From Candidatus Thiopontia autotrophica (GTDB lineage Bacteria; Pseudomonadota; Gammaproteobacteria; GCF-002020875): DNA of 64,000 bases. Below the pieces are notes generated by a model. It made no database searches. It was given only the letters and a program-made list of their open reading frames with translations, and was not told the origin of the DNA. Where the stretch lies: positions 81,018 through 145,017 of the forward strand of contig JACNFK010000024.1 in the NCBI GenBank assembly GCA_014384675.1. The letters are read 5' to 3'. Both the position numbers and the translations under genes were made by a program. This document shows, piece after piece, positions 9,977 to 20,668 of this stretch (positions are counted from its first letter, which is position 1; every line of letters starts with the position of its first letter).

Positions 9977-11245
9977 ATGAGCAATAAAATACAGTCTATT
10001 CGAGGGATGAACGATCTGTTGCCCGAGAACTCTCCACTTTGGCAGTTTGTAGAAGGGGTGATGCGTAGTACGCTAAAAGAGTATGGCTACCAGGAGATTC
10101 GTATGCCAATTGTTGAAAAGACGGAACTTTTCAAGCGTTCAATTGGTGAGGTTACTGATATTGTGGAAAAGGAGATGTACACTTTTGAAGATCGCAATGG
10201 TGACAGCCTTACCTTGAGGCCTGAAGGAACTGCAGGGTGTGTACGTGCGGTAATAGAGAATAGTCTGCTCAGGGGGCAGGCACAGCGTCTCTGGTATATG
10301 GGCCCAATGTTTCGTCATGAACGCCCTCAGCGTGGACGTTATCGTCAGTTTCATCAGATGGGGGTAGAGGTATTTGGCCTTGAAGGGCCAGATGTGGATG
10401 CTGAACTGATCGCGATCTCAGCACGAATCTGGCAACAGTTGGGGATAGATAGCGTAACCTTGCAGGTCAACTCATTGGGGTCCGCACACTCCCGTGAGCG
10501 CTACAGGAATATCCTGGTTGAATACTTCAAAGGGCATCAGGATAAACTTGATAAAGATAGTCTGCGCAGGCTGGAGAGTAATCCACTGCGTATTCTAGAT
10601 AGTAAAAATCCGGAAATGCAGAGTGTTATTGAACAGGCTCCGGTACTTGAGGATTCTCTGGACGAGGAGGATCTTCTCCATTTTGAACAACTAAAAACAA
10701 CACTGGACAGCATGAATATCGGTTATGAGGTTAATCCACGGCTGGTGCGAGGGTTGGATTATTACGGTAGAACAGTTTTTGAGTGGGTTACAGACCTACT
10801 TGGTGCTCAGGGGACAATCTGTGCAGGTGGTCGTTATGATGGGTTGGTGGAACAGATTGGAGGCAAGGCAACAACAGCAGTAGGCTTTGCGATAGGTCTG
10901 GAGCGTCTGGTTGAGTTGATGAGGGAGCAGTCACTATCTTTTGGCGAAGAGAAACCGCATGCATATCTGGTCCTGGCCGGGGAGCAGGCAACATCAGTCG
11001 GGCTGGGTGTTGCAGAGATGATCAGAAGTGCAGTCCCGGGTTTGAGATTGATAACCAACCTTGGTGGAGGAAGTTTCAAGACCCAGTTTAAGCGCGCAGA
11101 TCGATCTGGTGCTCGTCTCGCACTGGTTATTGGTGATGATGAGGCAGCTAGCGGAATGGTCACAATTAAGGATCTGCATGGCAAAAGTGAGCAACAAACA
11201 GTTTCAGTAGATGATGTGGCAAACATATTGTCACGTTATAATTAG
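9977..11245 (+). CDS. hisS: Histidyl-tRNA synthetase
   Basis: Class II aminoacyl-tRNA synthetase charging tRNA-His, 422 residues. Visible motifs are the N-terminal [10 protein letters not shown], class II motif 2 around [19 protein letters not shown], the histidine-A motif [14 protein letters not shown], and motif 3 [12 protein letters not shown]. The C-terminal anticodon-binding domain begins around residue 330. It follows ispG by 14 bp. Confidence 0.98.
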   Translation: MSNKIQSIRGMNDLLPENSPLWQFVEGVMRSTLKEYGYQEIRMPIVEKTELFKRSIGEVTDIVEKEMYTFEDRNGDSLTLRPEGTAGCVRAVIENSLLRGQAQRLWYMGPMFRHERPQRGRYRQFHQMGVEVFGLEGPDVDAELIAISARIWQQLGIDSVTLQVNSLGSAHSRERYRNILVEYFKGHQDKLDKDSLRRLESNPLRILDSKNPEMQSVIEQAPVLEDSLDEEDLLHFEQLKTTLDSMNIGYEVNPRLVRGLDYYGRTVFEWVTDLLGAQGTICAGGRYDGLVEQIGGKATTAVGFAIGLERLVELMREQSLSFGEEKPHAYLVLAGEQATSVGLGVAEMIRSAVPGLRLITNLGGGSFKTQFKRADRSGARLALVIGDDEAASGMVTIKDLHGKSEQQTVSVDDVANILSRYN

Positions 11246-11312
11246 GTGCCAGTGTGGTTTTCGTGAAAACGGAAATTCAGAGTAGGCGATAGATGAGATA
11301 GAGAGGATAGAG

Positions 11313-11942
11313 ATGGAATTCAATACAGCGGACCAGGAAGAGATTGAGGTTCTGAAAAAGTGGTGGAAGGAGAACGGAACTTCTACGGTTGCCGGAGTTG
11401 TTATCGGCCTCGCCTTGTTGTTTGGTTGGCAGGGGTATAGTGGGTATGTAGATAGTCAGGGGATGGCGGCATCACAATATTTTGAGCAGATGCAGAGCGC
11501 ACTTATTCAAAAAGAGAGCGAGCAGGCAGAGAGTTTTGGTAACCAGTTGATGGATCAATATCCAGGAACAATTTATGCGGCTAATGGTGCATTGGGGCTG
11601 GCTGCACTGCAGGTTGAGAGAGGAGACGGTGCTGCGGCAAGAGTTCACTTTCAGTGGGTATTGGAAAATAGTAATTTTGAATCTCCGCGTCAGTTGGCTC
11701 AGCTTGGAATGGCCAGGTTGTACCTTGCTGAGGGTGATGTAGAGAGCGCACTGAAGCGACTCTCTGATGAGGAGCATGGTATTTATGCGTCTCACTTTAG
11801 CGAGATTAAAGGTGATGCATTGAGTCGTAAGGGAGATCACGTAGCTGCTCAGAGTGCTTATGTTGAGGCAATTCAATTGGCAGATTCTACAGATCAGCGT
11901 CGAGCACTTCTTGAGATGAAGCTCTCCGAGGTGACTCAGTAA
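11313..11942 (+). CDS. yfgM: YfgM-family TPR membrane protein
   Basis: Ancillary subunit of the Sec translocon region in E. coli, where YfgM interacts with PpiD and chaperones. The 209-residue protein starts with a short cytoplasmic stretch (EEIEVLKKWWKENG), one membrane segment at about 24-44 (STVAGVVIGLALLFGW), and a periplasmic TPR-like helical domain. It has a GAGAGGATAGAG ribosome-binding region and abuts bamB by a one-base overlap. The hisS-yfgM-bamB-der order is the usual one. Confidence 0.92.
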   Translation: MEFNTADQEEIEVLKKWWKENGTSTVAGVVIGLALLFGWQGYSGYVDSQGMAASQYFEQMQSALIQKESEQAESFGNQLMDQYPGTIYAANGALGLAALQVERGDGAAARVHFQWVLENSNFESPRQLAQLGMARLYLAEGDVESALKRLSDEEHGIYASHFSEIKGDALSRKGDHVAAQSAYVEAIQLADSTDQRRALLEMKLSEVTQ

Positions 11943-13126
11943 TGCAGCTTCGCTGGATCAGATGGTTATCCCTGTTTCTGGCTGGTGTTGTACTGGCGGG
12001 ATGCTCAACAATCAACTCAGTAGGAGACAAGGTTGGTGGGTGGATAGGTGATGACGATCCCGACGCCCCGGCATCTCTGGAAGATATTGTTGAAAAGGTG
12101 AATCCGAAAATCTCCTGGAACAAATCTATGGGGTCTGGAACCGATGGATTGTGGGTAGATCTAAAGCACAAGATATCTGGAGAGATGGTTTATGCGGCGT
12201 CTGTCGATGGTACAGTCAGCGCAGTAAAGCTGTCATCTGGTAGCACTGTGTGGGAGCGGGAGCTTGATGAGGTGGTTATGACCGGAGTGGCCACAGGAGA
12301 AGGTAATGTTTATGTTGGAACCGAGTCAGGTAATCTGGTTGCTCTGGATAGAATTGGTGGTCAAGATCGGTGGTCCATTTCGCTGTTAAGCGAGATCCTC
12401 TCCCCTCCAGCGGTCGCTGCCGGTGTTGTTGTGGTTCGTACTGTGGATGGAAAACTGGTCGGAGTTAATGCAGAAGATGGTCTGGAGATATGGCGATACC
12501 AGCGTGAGGTACCAGTTCTCACTCTGAGAGGAACCAGCTCTCCAGTAATAGTTGGTGACATAGTGTATGCCGGTCTTGATGGAGGTGAGGTGGTTGCACT
12601 TGGTTTGCAGGACGGGCGTGAACTCTGGGTCAAGAGTGTTACCTCTCCAAGGGGGCGTACGGAAATTGAACGCATGGTCGATATTGATGCAGACCCAGCT
12701 GTTGCTGATGGGGTTGTATATGTAATTAGTTACCAAGGGGATCTTGCTGCTATAAATGGGGAGCAGGGTGATCTGGTCTGGAAGAGAAAGCTGAGTGGAG
12801 TGACTGCTCCGACAGTTTATGGGCCGTACCTGTTTCTCTCTGATGCAGAAGGAAATGTATGGGCGTTTGATCGCAAGGATGGGAGCGCACTGTGGAAACA
12901 GGATGGATTGAAGAATCGCAACCTGACATCTCCTCTGGTCTCTGGAACAAATCTTGTGGTTGGTGATGCTGAGGGTTATCTGCACTGGATCTCTGGTGAA
13001 GACGGCCATTTTGCAGGCAGAGTAAAGACCGATTCTGACGGGGTCTCCGCTACACCGCTCCCATTTCGGAATCAGGTTATCAGTTACGGCAATGGCGGAA
13101 AGCTCTCTGCAGTAACTCAGGACTAG
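11942..13126 (+). CDS. bamB: Outer membrane assembly lipoprotein BamB
   Basis: Beta-propeller lipoprotein of the BAM complex that inserts beta-barrel proteins. The signal peptide ends in the lipobox LAGC (cysteine about residue 21). Repeated PQQ-like blades are visible (VYVGTESGNLVALD, VYAGLDGGEVVAL, VYVISYQGDLAAING, VWAFDRKDGSALW). The 394-residue length agrees with E. coli BamB (392). It starts on the last base of yfgM and lies 12 bp before der. Confidence 0.95.
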   Translation: MQLRWIRWLSLFLAGVVLAGCSTINSVGDKVGGWIGDDDPDAPASLEDIVEKVNPKISWNKSMGSGTDGLWVDLKHKISGEMVYAASVDGTVSAVKLSSGSTVWERELDEVVMTGVATGEGNVYVGTESGNLVALDRIGGQDRWSISLLSEILSPPAVAAGVVVVRTVDGKLVGVNAEDGLEIWRYQREVPVLTLRGTSSPVIVGDIVYAGLDGGEVVALGLQDGRELWVKSVTSPRGRTEIERMVDIDADPAVADGVVYVISYQGDLAAINGEQGDLVWKRKLSGVTAPTVYGPYLFLSDAEGNVWAFDRKDGSALWKQDGLKNRNLTSPLVSGTNLVVGDAEGYLHWISGEDGHFAGRVKTDSDGVSATPLPFRNQVISYGNGGKLSAVTQD

Positions 13127-13138
13127 AGGCTAGCTTAA

Positions 13139-14587
13139 ATGTCTGACTGTCCGCAGGATGAGGAAGTATCCGTTCGCACCTCAATTCCGGTTATTGCTCT
13201 GGTGGGGCGCCCTAACGTTGGTAAATCTACCCTTTTCAACCGCTTGACAGGAACCCGTGATGCGCTGGTGGCCGATCTTCCAGGATTGACTCGGGACCGC
13301 CAATACGGGATTGCTCTCATTGATGGAGATGATGGCCAGTCTCGTCGTTATATGGTGGTTGATACCGGTGGCCTGAGTGATGATCCAGAAGGGATAGAGT
13401 CTCTGATGGAGGACCAGGTATGGATTGCTGTAGAGGAGGCAGATGCAGTTCTCTTTTTAGTGGATGGTCGTGGTGGGCTGACAGCTGCTGATGAGGCAAT
13501 TGGTCGTCAACTGCGTCAGTTGGGAAAGCCGGTCCACCTGGTTGTGAACAAGACAGAAGGGCTGGATGAGAATATTGCTGGAGCAGAATTTCATGCGCTG
13601 GCGCTAGGTCAGCCTTACGCAATATCTGCAGCACATAACCATCGTATATTCAGTCTGGTAGAGAATGTTCTTAAACCATTTTCTCATACTGTAGATAGTG
13701 ATCAGGAGGATCAGTCAAACATCAGAGTTGCTGTTGTGGGGCGTCCAAATGTTGGTAAATCAACCTTGATAAACCGTTTAATAGGTGAGGATAGATTGCT
13801 CGCATATGATATGCCGGGTACAACCAGGGATAGTATTGAAGTTCCGTTTGAAGAGGATGGGAAAGAGTATCTTTTGATCGATACGGCTGGAGTCAGAAGG
13901 CGCGGCAAGATTCATGAAGCTATCGAGAAGTTCAGCGTCATTAAGGCCTTTCAGGCTATTGAACGTTCCAATGTTGTCATTATGGTAATGGATGCCAGAG
14001 AGGGAATGACAGATCAGGATGCCACTCTGCTGGGTATGATTATCGATTCAGGCCGCGCCCTGGTTATTGCATTCAATAAATGGGATGGCATGGATCCATC
14101 AGATCGTGAGCGCAACAGGGATGAGCTGGAGCGTCGTCTTCACTTCCTGGATTATGCAACCATCCACACCATCTCCGCGCTACATGGTAGTGGAATCAGG
14201 GATCTTTTTGATAGTGTAAATGATGCCTATCGCTCAGCCACGCAAGAGATGAAGACTCCAGAGTTGACCAGAATACTTGAACAGAGCGTTACCGCACATC
14301 CGCCACCGCTGGTTCATGGTCATCGCATAAAGATGCGTTATGCTCATCAGGGCGGGCAGAATCCTCCAAGGATAGTGATTCATGGAAATCAGCTGAGTTC
14401 TGTTCCCAATGCATACCGTCGTTATCTGATGAATCAGTTTCGCAAGGCATTCAGGCTTGATGGCACCCCGGTTCGGCTTGAGTTCAGAACCTCAAGCAAC
14501 CCTTATGCGGGAAGGAAAAACAAGCTTACTGATCGTCAGGTTCGTAAACGTCAACGATTGAAGGATTTCACCAAAAAAAGACGTTAA
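13139..14587 (+). CDS. der: Ribosome biogenesis GTPase Der
   Basis: Tandem-GTPase protein needed for 50S subunit maturation, 482 residues. Both G domains are clear: [14 protein letters not shown] near residue 24 and [14 protein letters not shown] near 201, each with a DTGG/DTAG switch and an NKxD (VNKTEG, diverged; FNKWDG). A C-terminal KH-like domain ends in a basic tail ([12 protein letters not shown]). It converges with epmB, overlapping by four bases. Confidence 0.97.
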   Translation: MSDCPQDEEVSVRTSIPVIALVGRPNVGKSTLFNRLTGTRDALVADLPGLTRDRQYGIALIDGDDGQSRRYMVVDTGGLSDDPEGIESLMEDQVWIAVEEADAVLFLVDGRGGLTAADEAIGRQLRQLGKPVHLVVNKTEGLDENIAGAEFHALALGQPYAISAAHNHRIFSLVENVLKPFSHTVDSDQEDQSNIRVAVVGRPNVGKSTLINRLIGEDRLLAYDMPGTTRDSIEVPFEEDGKEYLLIDTAGVRRRGKIHEAIEKFSVIKAFQAIERSNVVIMVMDAREGMTDQDATLLGMIIDSGRALVIAFNKWDGMDPSDRERNRDELERRLHFLDYATIHTISALHGSGIRDLFDSVNDAYRSATQEMKTPELTRILEQSVTAHPPPLVHGHRIKMRYAHQGGQNPPRIVIHGNQLSSVPNAYRRYLMNQFRKAFRLDGTPVRLEFRTSSNPYAGRKNKLTDRQVRKRQRLKDFTKKRR

Positions 14588-15597
14588 ACGGGGGTTTTTC
14601 TGGGCTCTCCCTCAATCTCACGTACAAGTTTGGGTACAAGATAGCCAGGAAGAAGGCTGCCAAGTTCTTCCAGGAGAAGAGATGCGGTACTCTCCGGAAC
14701 CTCGAAATGGTGACTACCCTGAACACGATCCAACATGTGCAGGTAGTATGGAAGAACCCCACACTCGAATAGTCTGTGGCTTAGTGATTCAAGTGTCGAT
14801 ACCCGATCATTCACCCCCTTGAGCAGCACGGACTGATTCAATAGAGTGACTCTTGAATCACCAATGGCTCTCAATGATGATTCAACATCCCTGTCCAGTT
14901 CATTTGGATGGTTGCTATGGATGACCATGACCACCTTTAGTCTCGTCTCCTTGAGTAACGTGAGCAGGGAGCTGTCAATCCTGCTCGGTAGAATGACTGC
15001 CATTCTGCTGTGGATTCTGAGGGTCTGCAGGTGAGGAATCGTCTCCAGTTTTGATATTAGTTTATTAAGCCGGTTGTTGCTGAGCATAAGAGGATCTCCT
15101 CCGCTCAGGATAACCTCATGGATGGTATGGTCTGACCTTATCTGGTCAATGGCATCCATGGCGTTTGAGGCAGACAGCGTGTGATCTCGATATGGGTAGT
15201 GACGACGAAAGCAGTAGCGACAGTGGATGCCGCAGGCTGAGGTTGTAATAAGCAGAACCCTGCCATGGTATTTCTGTAAAACCCCGTTGCCACATATTGC
15301 TCCACTATCACCAACCGGGTCGGTTCCGTATCCATCCACAATATCCAGCTCATCGACTGAGGGCATTATCTGTTTAAGTAGTGGATCGTCAGAGTTGCCC
15401 TTCTCTATGCGGTGTATATAGCTTGTAGTTGCCCTTATGGGGAACTGCTGTTCTCCATCTGCAACTGTTGAAAAGTTGTCTGTTGATAGTTCGAGCATCT
15501 CTACAAGCTCTTTTTTTGTGCGCAGTGATTGAGCGATCTCCTTCTGCCACGAAGAGGTTGAATCGGACTGCACAATAACTTGGGAAGCGGGTATCAT
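14584..15597 (-). CDS. epmB: EF-P (R)-beta-lysine synthase EpmB
   Basis: Radical SAM lysine 2,3-aminomutase that makes (R)-beta-lysine for modification of elongation factor P, 337 residues. The radical SAM motif is [16 protein letters not shown] and the PLP/substrate region [12 protein letters not shown] follows. It is divergent from efp with 36 bp between start codons, and epmA follows efp, so the whole EF-P beta-lysylation set is together. Confidence 0.95.
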   Translation of the reverse strand: MIPASQVIVQSDSTSSWQKEIAQSLRTKKELVEMLELSTDNFSTVADGEQQFPIRATTSYIHRIEKGNSDDPLLKQIMPSVDELDIVDGYGTDPVGDSGAICGNGVLQKYHGRVLLITTSACGIHCRYCFRRHYPYRDHTLSASNAMDAIDQIRSDHTIHEVILSGGDPLMLSNNRLNKLISKLETIPHLQTLRIHSRMAVILPSRIDSSLLTLLKETRLKVVMVIHSNHPNELDRDVESSLRAIGDSRVTLLNQSVLLKGVNDRVSTLESLSHRLFECGVLPYYLHMLDRVQGSHHFEVPESTASLLLEELGSLLPGYLVPKLVREIEGEPRKTPV

Positions 15598-15633
15598 AGT
15601 CGGCTATTTTCCAATAATTACAGGTTTGATGCT

Positions 15634-16203
15634 ATGGCAACAGTAAGTACAAGTGAATTCAGGAATGGGCTCAAGGTTATGATTGATGGGGCACCATGCT
15701 CCATTATTGAGAACGAGATTGTAAAACCTGGGAAGGGACAGGCATTTAATCGGGTAAAACTGAAATCACTTATTGCCGGAAAGGTATTGGAGCGTACCTT
15801 TAAGTCAGGAGAGTCCCTGGAGCGTGCTGATGTACATGAGGAGGAGTATCAGTACTCATACACAGATGGGGATCTGTTCTATTTTATGCATCCTGATAGT
15901 TTTGAACAGATTGCAGCAGACCATGCAGCTATGGGTGATACTGAAAAGTGGTTGAAGGGGCAGGAGATGTGTCTGGTTACATTGTGGAACGGCAACCCCA
16001 TCTCCATTACTCCTCCAAATTTTGTGGAGTTGCAGATTACCGAGACAGATCCTGGTCTGCGCGGAGATACATCAGGTGGTGGTGGCAAACCAGCCACATT
16101 GGAGAGTGGTGCTGTAGTAAGGGTTCCACTATTTGTTGCAGAGAATGAGGTGATCAGAGTTGATACAAGAACTGGGGAGTATGTCGCTCGTGTCAAAGAG
16201 TGA
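15634..16203 (+). CDS. efp: Translation elongation factor P
   Basis: Ribosome-binding factor that relieves stalling at polyproline stretches, 189 residues. Start chosen at ATG 15634 ([15 protein letters not shown]). The modified lysine falls exactly at K34 in VKPGKGQAF, consistent with EpmA/EpmB beta-lysylation. The end overlaps the epmA start region by 23 bp. Confidence 0.97.
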   Translation: MATVSTSEFRNGLKVMIDGAPCSIIENEIVKPGKGQAFNRVKLKSLIAGKVLERTFKSGESLERADVHEEEYQYSYTDGDLFYFMHPDSFEQIAADHAAMGDTEKWLKGQEMCLVTLWNGNPISITPPNFVELQITETDPGLRGDTSGGGGKPATLESGAVVRVPLFVAENEVIRVDTRTGEYVARVKE

Positions 16204-17143
16204 TGATGATAATTCTGTAGGGTTGCTGCGAGAGCGTGCAACCTTTATTGGTGCAATACGCACATTTTTCTCCGAGCGTAATGTGCTGGAGGTAGAGACC
16301 CCGATCCTCTCTACTGCTGCGACAACGGATCCACATATTGACTCCTTCTCTACCGAGACAGCAATAGGGATACCGCTATACCTTCAGGCCTCACCCGAGC
16401 TATTCATGAAGAGGTTGTTGTCTGCAGGGACAGGTCCGATATTTCAATTGGCTCCAGTGTTTCGATCGGAAGAGGCAAGCCCGCATCATAACCCAGAGTT
16501 TATGATGCTTGAGTGGTATCGACCTGACTTCACCATGGAGCAGTTGATGGATGAGGTAGAAGAGCTGGTGAGCAACTTTGTTGATCTACCCTCCATTGAG
16601 CGGTTTACTGTTGCAGAGGCATTTCAGCAGGTGGTGGGAATTGATGATCTTCTCTCTACAACAGCAGAACAACTTAAGGATGTAGCTGTTGCAATGGGGT
16701 TGCCATCAGCTGGAGAGATGGAGCTGGAGTGGGACGGCTGGATTGACTACTTTCTTGTTCTGGCAGTAATCCCGCGCCTTTCGCATGCCGCTTTTTTCCT
16801 TACGCACTATCCATCATCACAGGCTGCTTTGGCACGAATAAGTCCGGATGACCCAAGGGTGGCAGAACGTTTTGAGTTAATGCTGAATGGCATAGAGATT
16901 GCGAATGGTTTCCGTGAGTTGACAGATGCGGCAGAGCAGCGCAAACGTTTTGAGAGAGAACTTGGGATGCGTGCTGAGGATGGCATGGATATAGTGCCAA
17001 TAGATATGAAATTTCTTGCGGCCATGGAGGATGGGTTGCCGGAGTGTTCTGGGGTTGCTGTGGGAGTCGAGCGCCTAATGATGGTATCAATGGGAAAAGA
17101 GCATATAAGTGAGGTAATGCCATTTCCTTATCAATCAGTCTGA
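16181..17143 (+). CDS. epmA: EF-P lysine ligase EpmA (GenX/PoxA)
   Basis: Paralogue of the class II lysyl-tRNA synthetase catalytic core, without an anticodon-binding domain, that ligates (R)-beta-lysine to EF-P Lys34. About 320 residues. Class II motifs are visible: motif 2 around [25 protein letters not shown] (shown in part) and motif 3 [12 protein letters not shown]. The ATG at 16181 lies inside the efp end with GGGGAG only two bases upstream; GTG 16190 is a better-spaced alternative. Converges with psd, overlapping by 13 bp. Confidence 0.95.
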   Translation: MSLVSKSDDDNSVGLLRERATFIGAIRTFFSERNVLEVETPILSTAATTDPHIDSFSTETAIGIPLYLQASPELFMKRLLSAGTGPIFQLAPVFRSEEASPHHNPEFMMLEWYRPDFTMEQLMDEVEELVSNFVDLPSIERFTVAEAFQQVVGIDDLLSTTAEQLKDVAVAMGLPSAGEMELEWDGWIDYFLVLAVIPRLSHAAFFLTHYPSSQAALARISPDDPRVAERFELMLNGIEIANGFRELTDAAEQRKRFERELGMRAEDGMDIVPIDMKFLAAMEDGLPECSGVAVGVERLMMVSMGKEHISEVMPFPYQSV

Positions 17144-18021
17144 TCAAACCCTCCTATACTCTCTCCCATCTTTAGGGGGAGACCGCTTTGGAATTCGTCT
17201 GCAAAATTGATTGCCTCTTTTCCAAAGAGAAGAATAACTGTGGATCCCATATTGAAGCGTCCCATCTCTTCACCTTTTTTCAGGGTTATGGATTCTGCGC
17301 CATCCCCATCATATTTCCATGTATGAACAAATTTCGTTCCCGGTGGGGTAATCTCTCCAGCCCATACAGTTTCAATGCTTCCTACAAAGAGTGCACCAAC
17401 CAATACCATCGCCATTGGTCCCGCAGCCGTATCAAATAGAGTGGCTACCCGTTCGTTTCTGGCAAACAGGCCCGGTACGGTACGAGTAGATGGGTTATTC
17501 ACCGGGTAGAGGCGACCAGGGATATAGATCATCTCCCGTAGAGTGCCATCTGTTGGCATATGAATACGGTGGTAGTTTCTAGGGGAGAGGTAGATGGTAG
17601 AGAATTTTCCATCCATGAACGGTGTCGCACGTTCCGAGATGCCTCCAAGCAAGGTTGTAAGGTTGAAACTGTGTCCCTTTGCCTGAAATATGGCCTGCTG
17701 GCAGATCTCCCCCTGCTGACTGACAGTTCCATCCACAGGGCTGATTAGTGTTGTTGCGTCCCCGGAAAATGGTCTGGATGTTGGATTGAGCTCCCTGGTA
17801 AAAAACGAGTTGAATGAGCGGTAGCTTTTTATCTCAGGGTTGGCAGCAATGGACAGATCAATCTTGTAGAGATTGCAGGCGAGTCGAATCAGTGTTTGTG
17901 ATAGTAGCCGGTTTTCTGATCTGGTAATTGCATGAACAATACGTGAAAGCAGATGGTGAGGAAGAGCTGCCACTATTAGCAGGAAGAGGGTATCTGTCAG
18001 TTTCTGTAGCAGCTTGTTCAT
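17131..18021 (-). CDS. psd: Phosphatidylserine decarboxylase proenzyme
   Basis: Pyruvoyl-dependent membrane enzyme producing phosphatidylethanolamine, 296 residues. The self-cleavage site that creates the pyruvoyl group is the GST in RFNMGSTVILLF near residue 260. Also typical are the SPVDGTVSQQG and the HRIHMP segments with catalytic histidine. It overlaps mltD by four bases (ATGA), so the two are probably one operon. Confidence 0.95.
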   Translation of the reverse strand: MNKLLQKLTDTLFLLIVAALPHHLLSRIVHAITRSENRLLSQTLIRLACNLYKIDLSIAANPEIKSYRSFNSFFTRELNPTSRPFSGDATTLISPVDGTVSQQGEICQQAIFQAKGHSFNLTTLLGGISERATPFMDGKFSTIYLSPRNYHRIHMPTDGTLREMIYIPGRLYPVNNPSTRTVPGLFARNERVATLFDTAAGPMAMVLVGALFVGSIETVWAGEITPPGTKFVHTWKYDGDGAESITLKKGEEMGRFNMGSTVILLFGKEAINFADEFQSGLPLKMGESIGGFDQTD

Positions 18022-19385
18022 GGTCTGGTTGGTGAGGTCTCGGTAACATTGATTGTTATGGCAAGCACTGTTCCTGCTTTGAGGATGTCGCCATCATTGA
18101 TGCCATTCTGTCGCATCAGCTCCTTTGTGGATATATAAAACTGTTCTGCAATCTCACTCAAGGTGTCATCTGGTTTGACTTTATAGGTGATGGTTTGGGT
18201 GGCCATTTTGGCAATAAAGTATGGCTGTTCTGATGGGTGTTTGGATATGTCGTCCATCAGTTTTCTGGTGGATGGGTCCATTGGTGAAGGGATAAAAAGA
18301 GCATCTCCAGTAAGTATGGTGTGGCCATCAATCTTGTTGCGTTGCTGAATGGCGATAATATTTGAATTGTACTGTTCGGCAATCTCACTCAGTGACTCCC
18401 CGGCAGCCACAATGTGCCGATCCCATTTTGTGAACATCTTGCGATCTATCTTTTGGAGGTTGTCGTTGAATAGAACGGCATTAGTGTGTGGAAGGAGTAA
18501 TTGGTGAGGACCATTAGGTGGTGTTGCCCATCTGTTGAGTCCTGCATTGAGTTGATAGATATCCTGCTGCGGGAGTTCCGCAAGTTTTGCAGCAAGCGAG
18601 ATGTCAATCTGCTGTTTTGTCTCTACAGCGATGGTTAGAGGATGGTCTGGTATTGCTGGCAATGTATATCCATACTTGTCAGACTCTTCTATGAAACGAG
18701 CCAGTGCCAATAGACGTGGAACATACCCCCTGGTCTCTCTGGGTAGTTTTAGTTCCCAGAAATCAACGTGGGTATTGGCAACTTGTCCTCTCTCCTTGTT
18801 ATAGGCGCGCATCGCCTTGCGAACATTTCCGGCACCAGTATTGTATGCCGCTAGTGCCAGTAGCCAGTCTCCATTAAACTCTCTGGCCATATCCTGCAGA
18901 AAGTAGAAGGCAGCTTCTGTGGACTCCAGCGGAGAGCGCCTCTCGTCAATCCACCAGTTCTGTTTGAGGCCGTAGCTCTTGCCGGTTGATGGAATAAATT
19001 GCCAAAGACCAGAGGCATTTCCCGGTGAGTATGCATAAACCCGGAATGCACTCTCTATTGCCGGTAACAGTACAAGCTCCAGCGGGAGTTTTCTCTTCTT
19101 TGCTCTCTTTACAATATGATAGAGATACGGAGTGGCCCGGTTCAGTACCCTGGTCAGATATTCCGGATTATTCTTGAACCAGAGAATATGCTGAATCAGG
19201 CGTGGATCCTTTCTCTCTTTCAGAGTAAAGCCACTACGCACCTCATCCCACAGTGAGCTGCTTGATGGTGCAGCAGAGGCGCTGTTGAGTGTGGAGAAGA
19301 GAGATAGAAGCACAAACAGGATAAGGGGTAGTGAGATTATCCCTCTACCAATAATGCGCTGTTTTTCCTTTATGAACTGTGTCAT
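18018..19385 (-). CDS. mltD: Membrane-bound lytic murein transglycosylase D
   Basis: Periplasmic enzyme that cleaves peptidoglycan to anhydromuropeptides. The ATG at 19385 directly precedes a signal peptide (residues about 1-38, ending NSASA); an open extension further upstream contains the dispersed repeat and is not coding. The SLT domain shows the catalytic glutamate in LLPAIESAFRV and SGLWQFIPSTGKSYGL. Two LysM repeats follow (HIVAAGESLSEIAEQYNSN and YKVKPDDTLSEIAEQF). 455 residues, close to E. coli MltD. The gloB gene, usually between mltD and yafS, is absent here. Confidence 0.94.
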   Translation of the reverse strand: MTQFIKEKQRIIGRGIISLPLILFVLLSLFSTLNSASAAPSSSSLWDEVRSGFTLKERKDPRLIQHILWFKNNPEYLTRVLNRATPYLYHIVKRAKKRKLPLELVLLPAIESAFRVYAYSPGNASGLWQFIPSTGKSYGLKQNWWIDERRSPLESTEAAFYFLQDMAREFNGDWLLALAAYNTGAGNVRKAMRAYNKERGQVANTHVDFWELKLPRETRGYVPRLLALARFIEESDKYGYTLPAIPDHPLTIAVETKQQIDISLAAKLAELPQQDIYQLNAGLNRWATPPNGPHQLLLPHTNAVLFNDNLQKIDRKMFTKWDRHIVAAGESLSEIAEQYNSNIIAIQQRNKIDGHTILTGDALFIPSPMDPSTRKLMDDISKHPSEQPYFIAKMATQTITYKVKPDDTLSEIAEQFYISTKELMRQNGINDGDILKAGTVLAITINVTETSPTRP

Positions 19386-19416
19386 GGCTCTGGTATTATA
19401 TCCAAAGCTTAGAGCA

Positions 19417-19566
19417 CCTCTGAAAAAGATTAATGGGATGGGGGGTTGGGGGAAGGGCTCTACAGGTGTTATTGTAACATACTGAACCATAACCCTTCCC
19501 CCATAGGATAACTTGTGCGGGAGATCTGATTGGGTCACGAAGTGATTTAATCAGAGCTTCCTTATA
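19417..19566 (+). repeat. MITE-like element, copy 2 (about 150 bp)
   Basis: Left end CCTCTGAAAAAGATTAATGG and right end (reverse complement TAAGGAAGCTCTGATTAAAT) form related inverted termini. The interior has a G-rich arm ATGGGGGG (19438-19445) facing CCCTTCCCCCAT (19492-19503). It fills most of the gap between the divergent mltD and yafS. No coding potential. Confidence 0.7.
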
Positions 19567-19590
19567 CAGATCAGATTCCATATATTTGCC

Positions 19591-20241
19591 TTGAGAAGAT
19601 TAAATTCCAGTCATCAGTTTGAGCAGTGGTTTACCTCTGAGGCAGGCAATTTTTTGCTGCAACAAGAGAGGGAGTGGAATAGGGATGCATTAACGAATGT
19701 ATATGGAATGCATCTGATGCAGTTGGGGGTGGCAAAGGAGAATTTTGCAAGGCAAGCGAAAGAGGTTCACCACTCTTTTGTAATGGCGACAGCCATCTAC
19801 GAGGAGCAGAGCTGGGCTGTTGTGGAGGGTGAAAGTGAGGCGTTGCCAATTGCAACAGAGTCACTTACTGCCGTCATCCTGCCCCATGTTCTGGAGTATT
19901 CTGCCAATCCGCATCAGGTATTGCGTGAGGTAACCAGAGTGCTTGACGAAGATGGAGAGCTCCTGATTTATGGGTTCTCACCATGGAGTATTCAGGGGTT
20001 GCTTGGTATTGGTAAAGAGACAACCTGCCTCTCCAGAAGAAAGATCATGGATTGGTTGGCTCTTTTGGGGTATGAGGTGAGAGAGCAACGGATATTGCCG
20101 ATTTTGACCCTCTCATGGCGAAGGTCAAGATTAAATACAGGGGCCTACCAGCTAGTGGCCAAGAGAAGGGTTACCCCATTAAGCAGAATTCATTCACGGT
20201 GGAGACAACGTGCCACAGTGGCATCAAGAAATTATGGTTGA
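19591..20241 (+). CDS. SAM-dependent methyltransferase, YafS-like
   Basis: 216-residue protein resembling class I SAM-dependent methyltransferases of the YafS group, which precedes rnhA and dnaQ in E. coli. The core fold region [25 protein letters not shown] and [11 protein letters not shown] (each shown in part) is the usual motif III-post region of this group, while the glycine-rich SAM loop (GMHLMQLG) is weakly conserved. Start is a TTG at 19591 with no good ribosome-binding site; no ATG fits before the conserved region. The substrate is unknown. Confidence 0.8.
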   Translation: MRRLNSSHQFEQWFTSEAGNFLLQQEREWNRDALTNVYGMHLMQLGVAKENFARQAKEVHHSFVMATAIYEEQSWAVVEGESEALPIATESLTAVILPHVLEYSANPHQVLREVTRVLDEDGELLIYGFSPWSIQGLLGIGKETTCLSRRKIMDWLALLGYEVREQRILPILTLSWRRSRLNTGAYQLVAKRRVTPLSRIHSRWRQRATVASRNYG

Positions 20242-20668
20242 GATATTTACAGATGGTGGCTGTAGAGGAAACCCTGGAGTTGGAGGGTGGGGAGCTCTTC
20301 TGCGTTACGGTGAGGTGGAAAAGGAGCTGTGGGGTGGAGAATCCAATACCACCAATAATCGTATGGAGCTGTCAGCCGTGATTCATGCACTGGAGGCAGT
20401 TAAACGTTCAGTTCCACTACGGATTACAACAGACTCAAAATACGTCAAAAGCGGCATCACCGAATGGATTCACAACTGGAAGAAAAATGGTTGGAAAACT
20501 GCGGCCAGGAAACCTGTAAAGAATGTTGATCTGTGGCAACAACTGGACAGTCTGGTGCAGATGCATCAGGTGGAGTGGGCCTGGGTAAAGGGGCATAGTG
20601 GCCACCGTGAAAACGAAATTGCAGATGAGCTTGCGAACAGGGGAATGGATGAGGCGAATAACTTATGA
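20234..20668 (+). CDS. rnhA: Ribonuclease HI
   Basis: Cleaves RNA in RNA-DNA hybrids, 144 residues from the ATG at 20234. Acidic catalytic residues are in [27 protein letters not shown] and the C-terminal [15 protein letters not shown] at 20210 with GGAG five bases upstream is an alternative start that would add eight residues. It overlaps yafS at its start and dnaQ by four bases at its end. Confidence 0.96.
   Translation: MVEIFTDGGCRGNPGVGGWGALLRYGEVEKELWGGESNTTNNRMELSAVIHALEAVKRSVPLRITTDSKYVKSGITEWIHNWKKNGWKTAARKPVKNVDLWQQLDSLVQMHQVEWAWVKGHSGHRENEIADELANRGMDEANNL

Noticed and set aside
12386-13009. 207-codon open frame antisense to bamB
   Set aside because: Covered by BamB beta-propeller repeats on the other strand; no start signal.
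19386-19538. N-terminal extension of mltD
   Set aside because: It is the reverse reading of the repeat element, and the signal peptide starts at the ATG at 19385.
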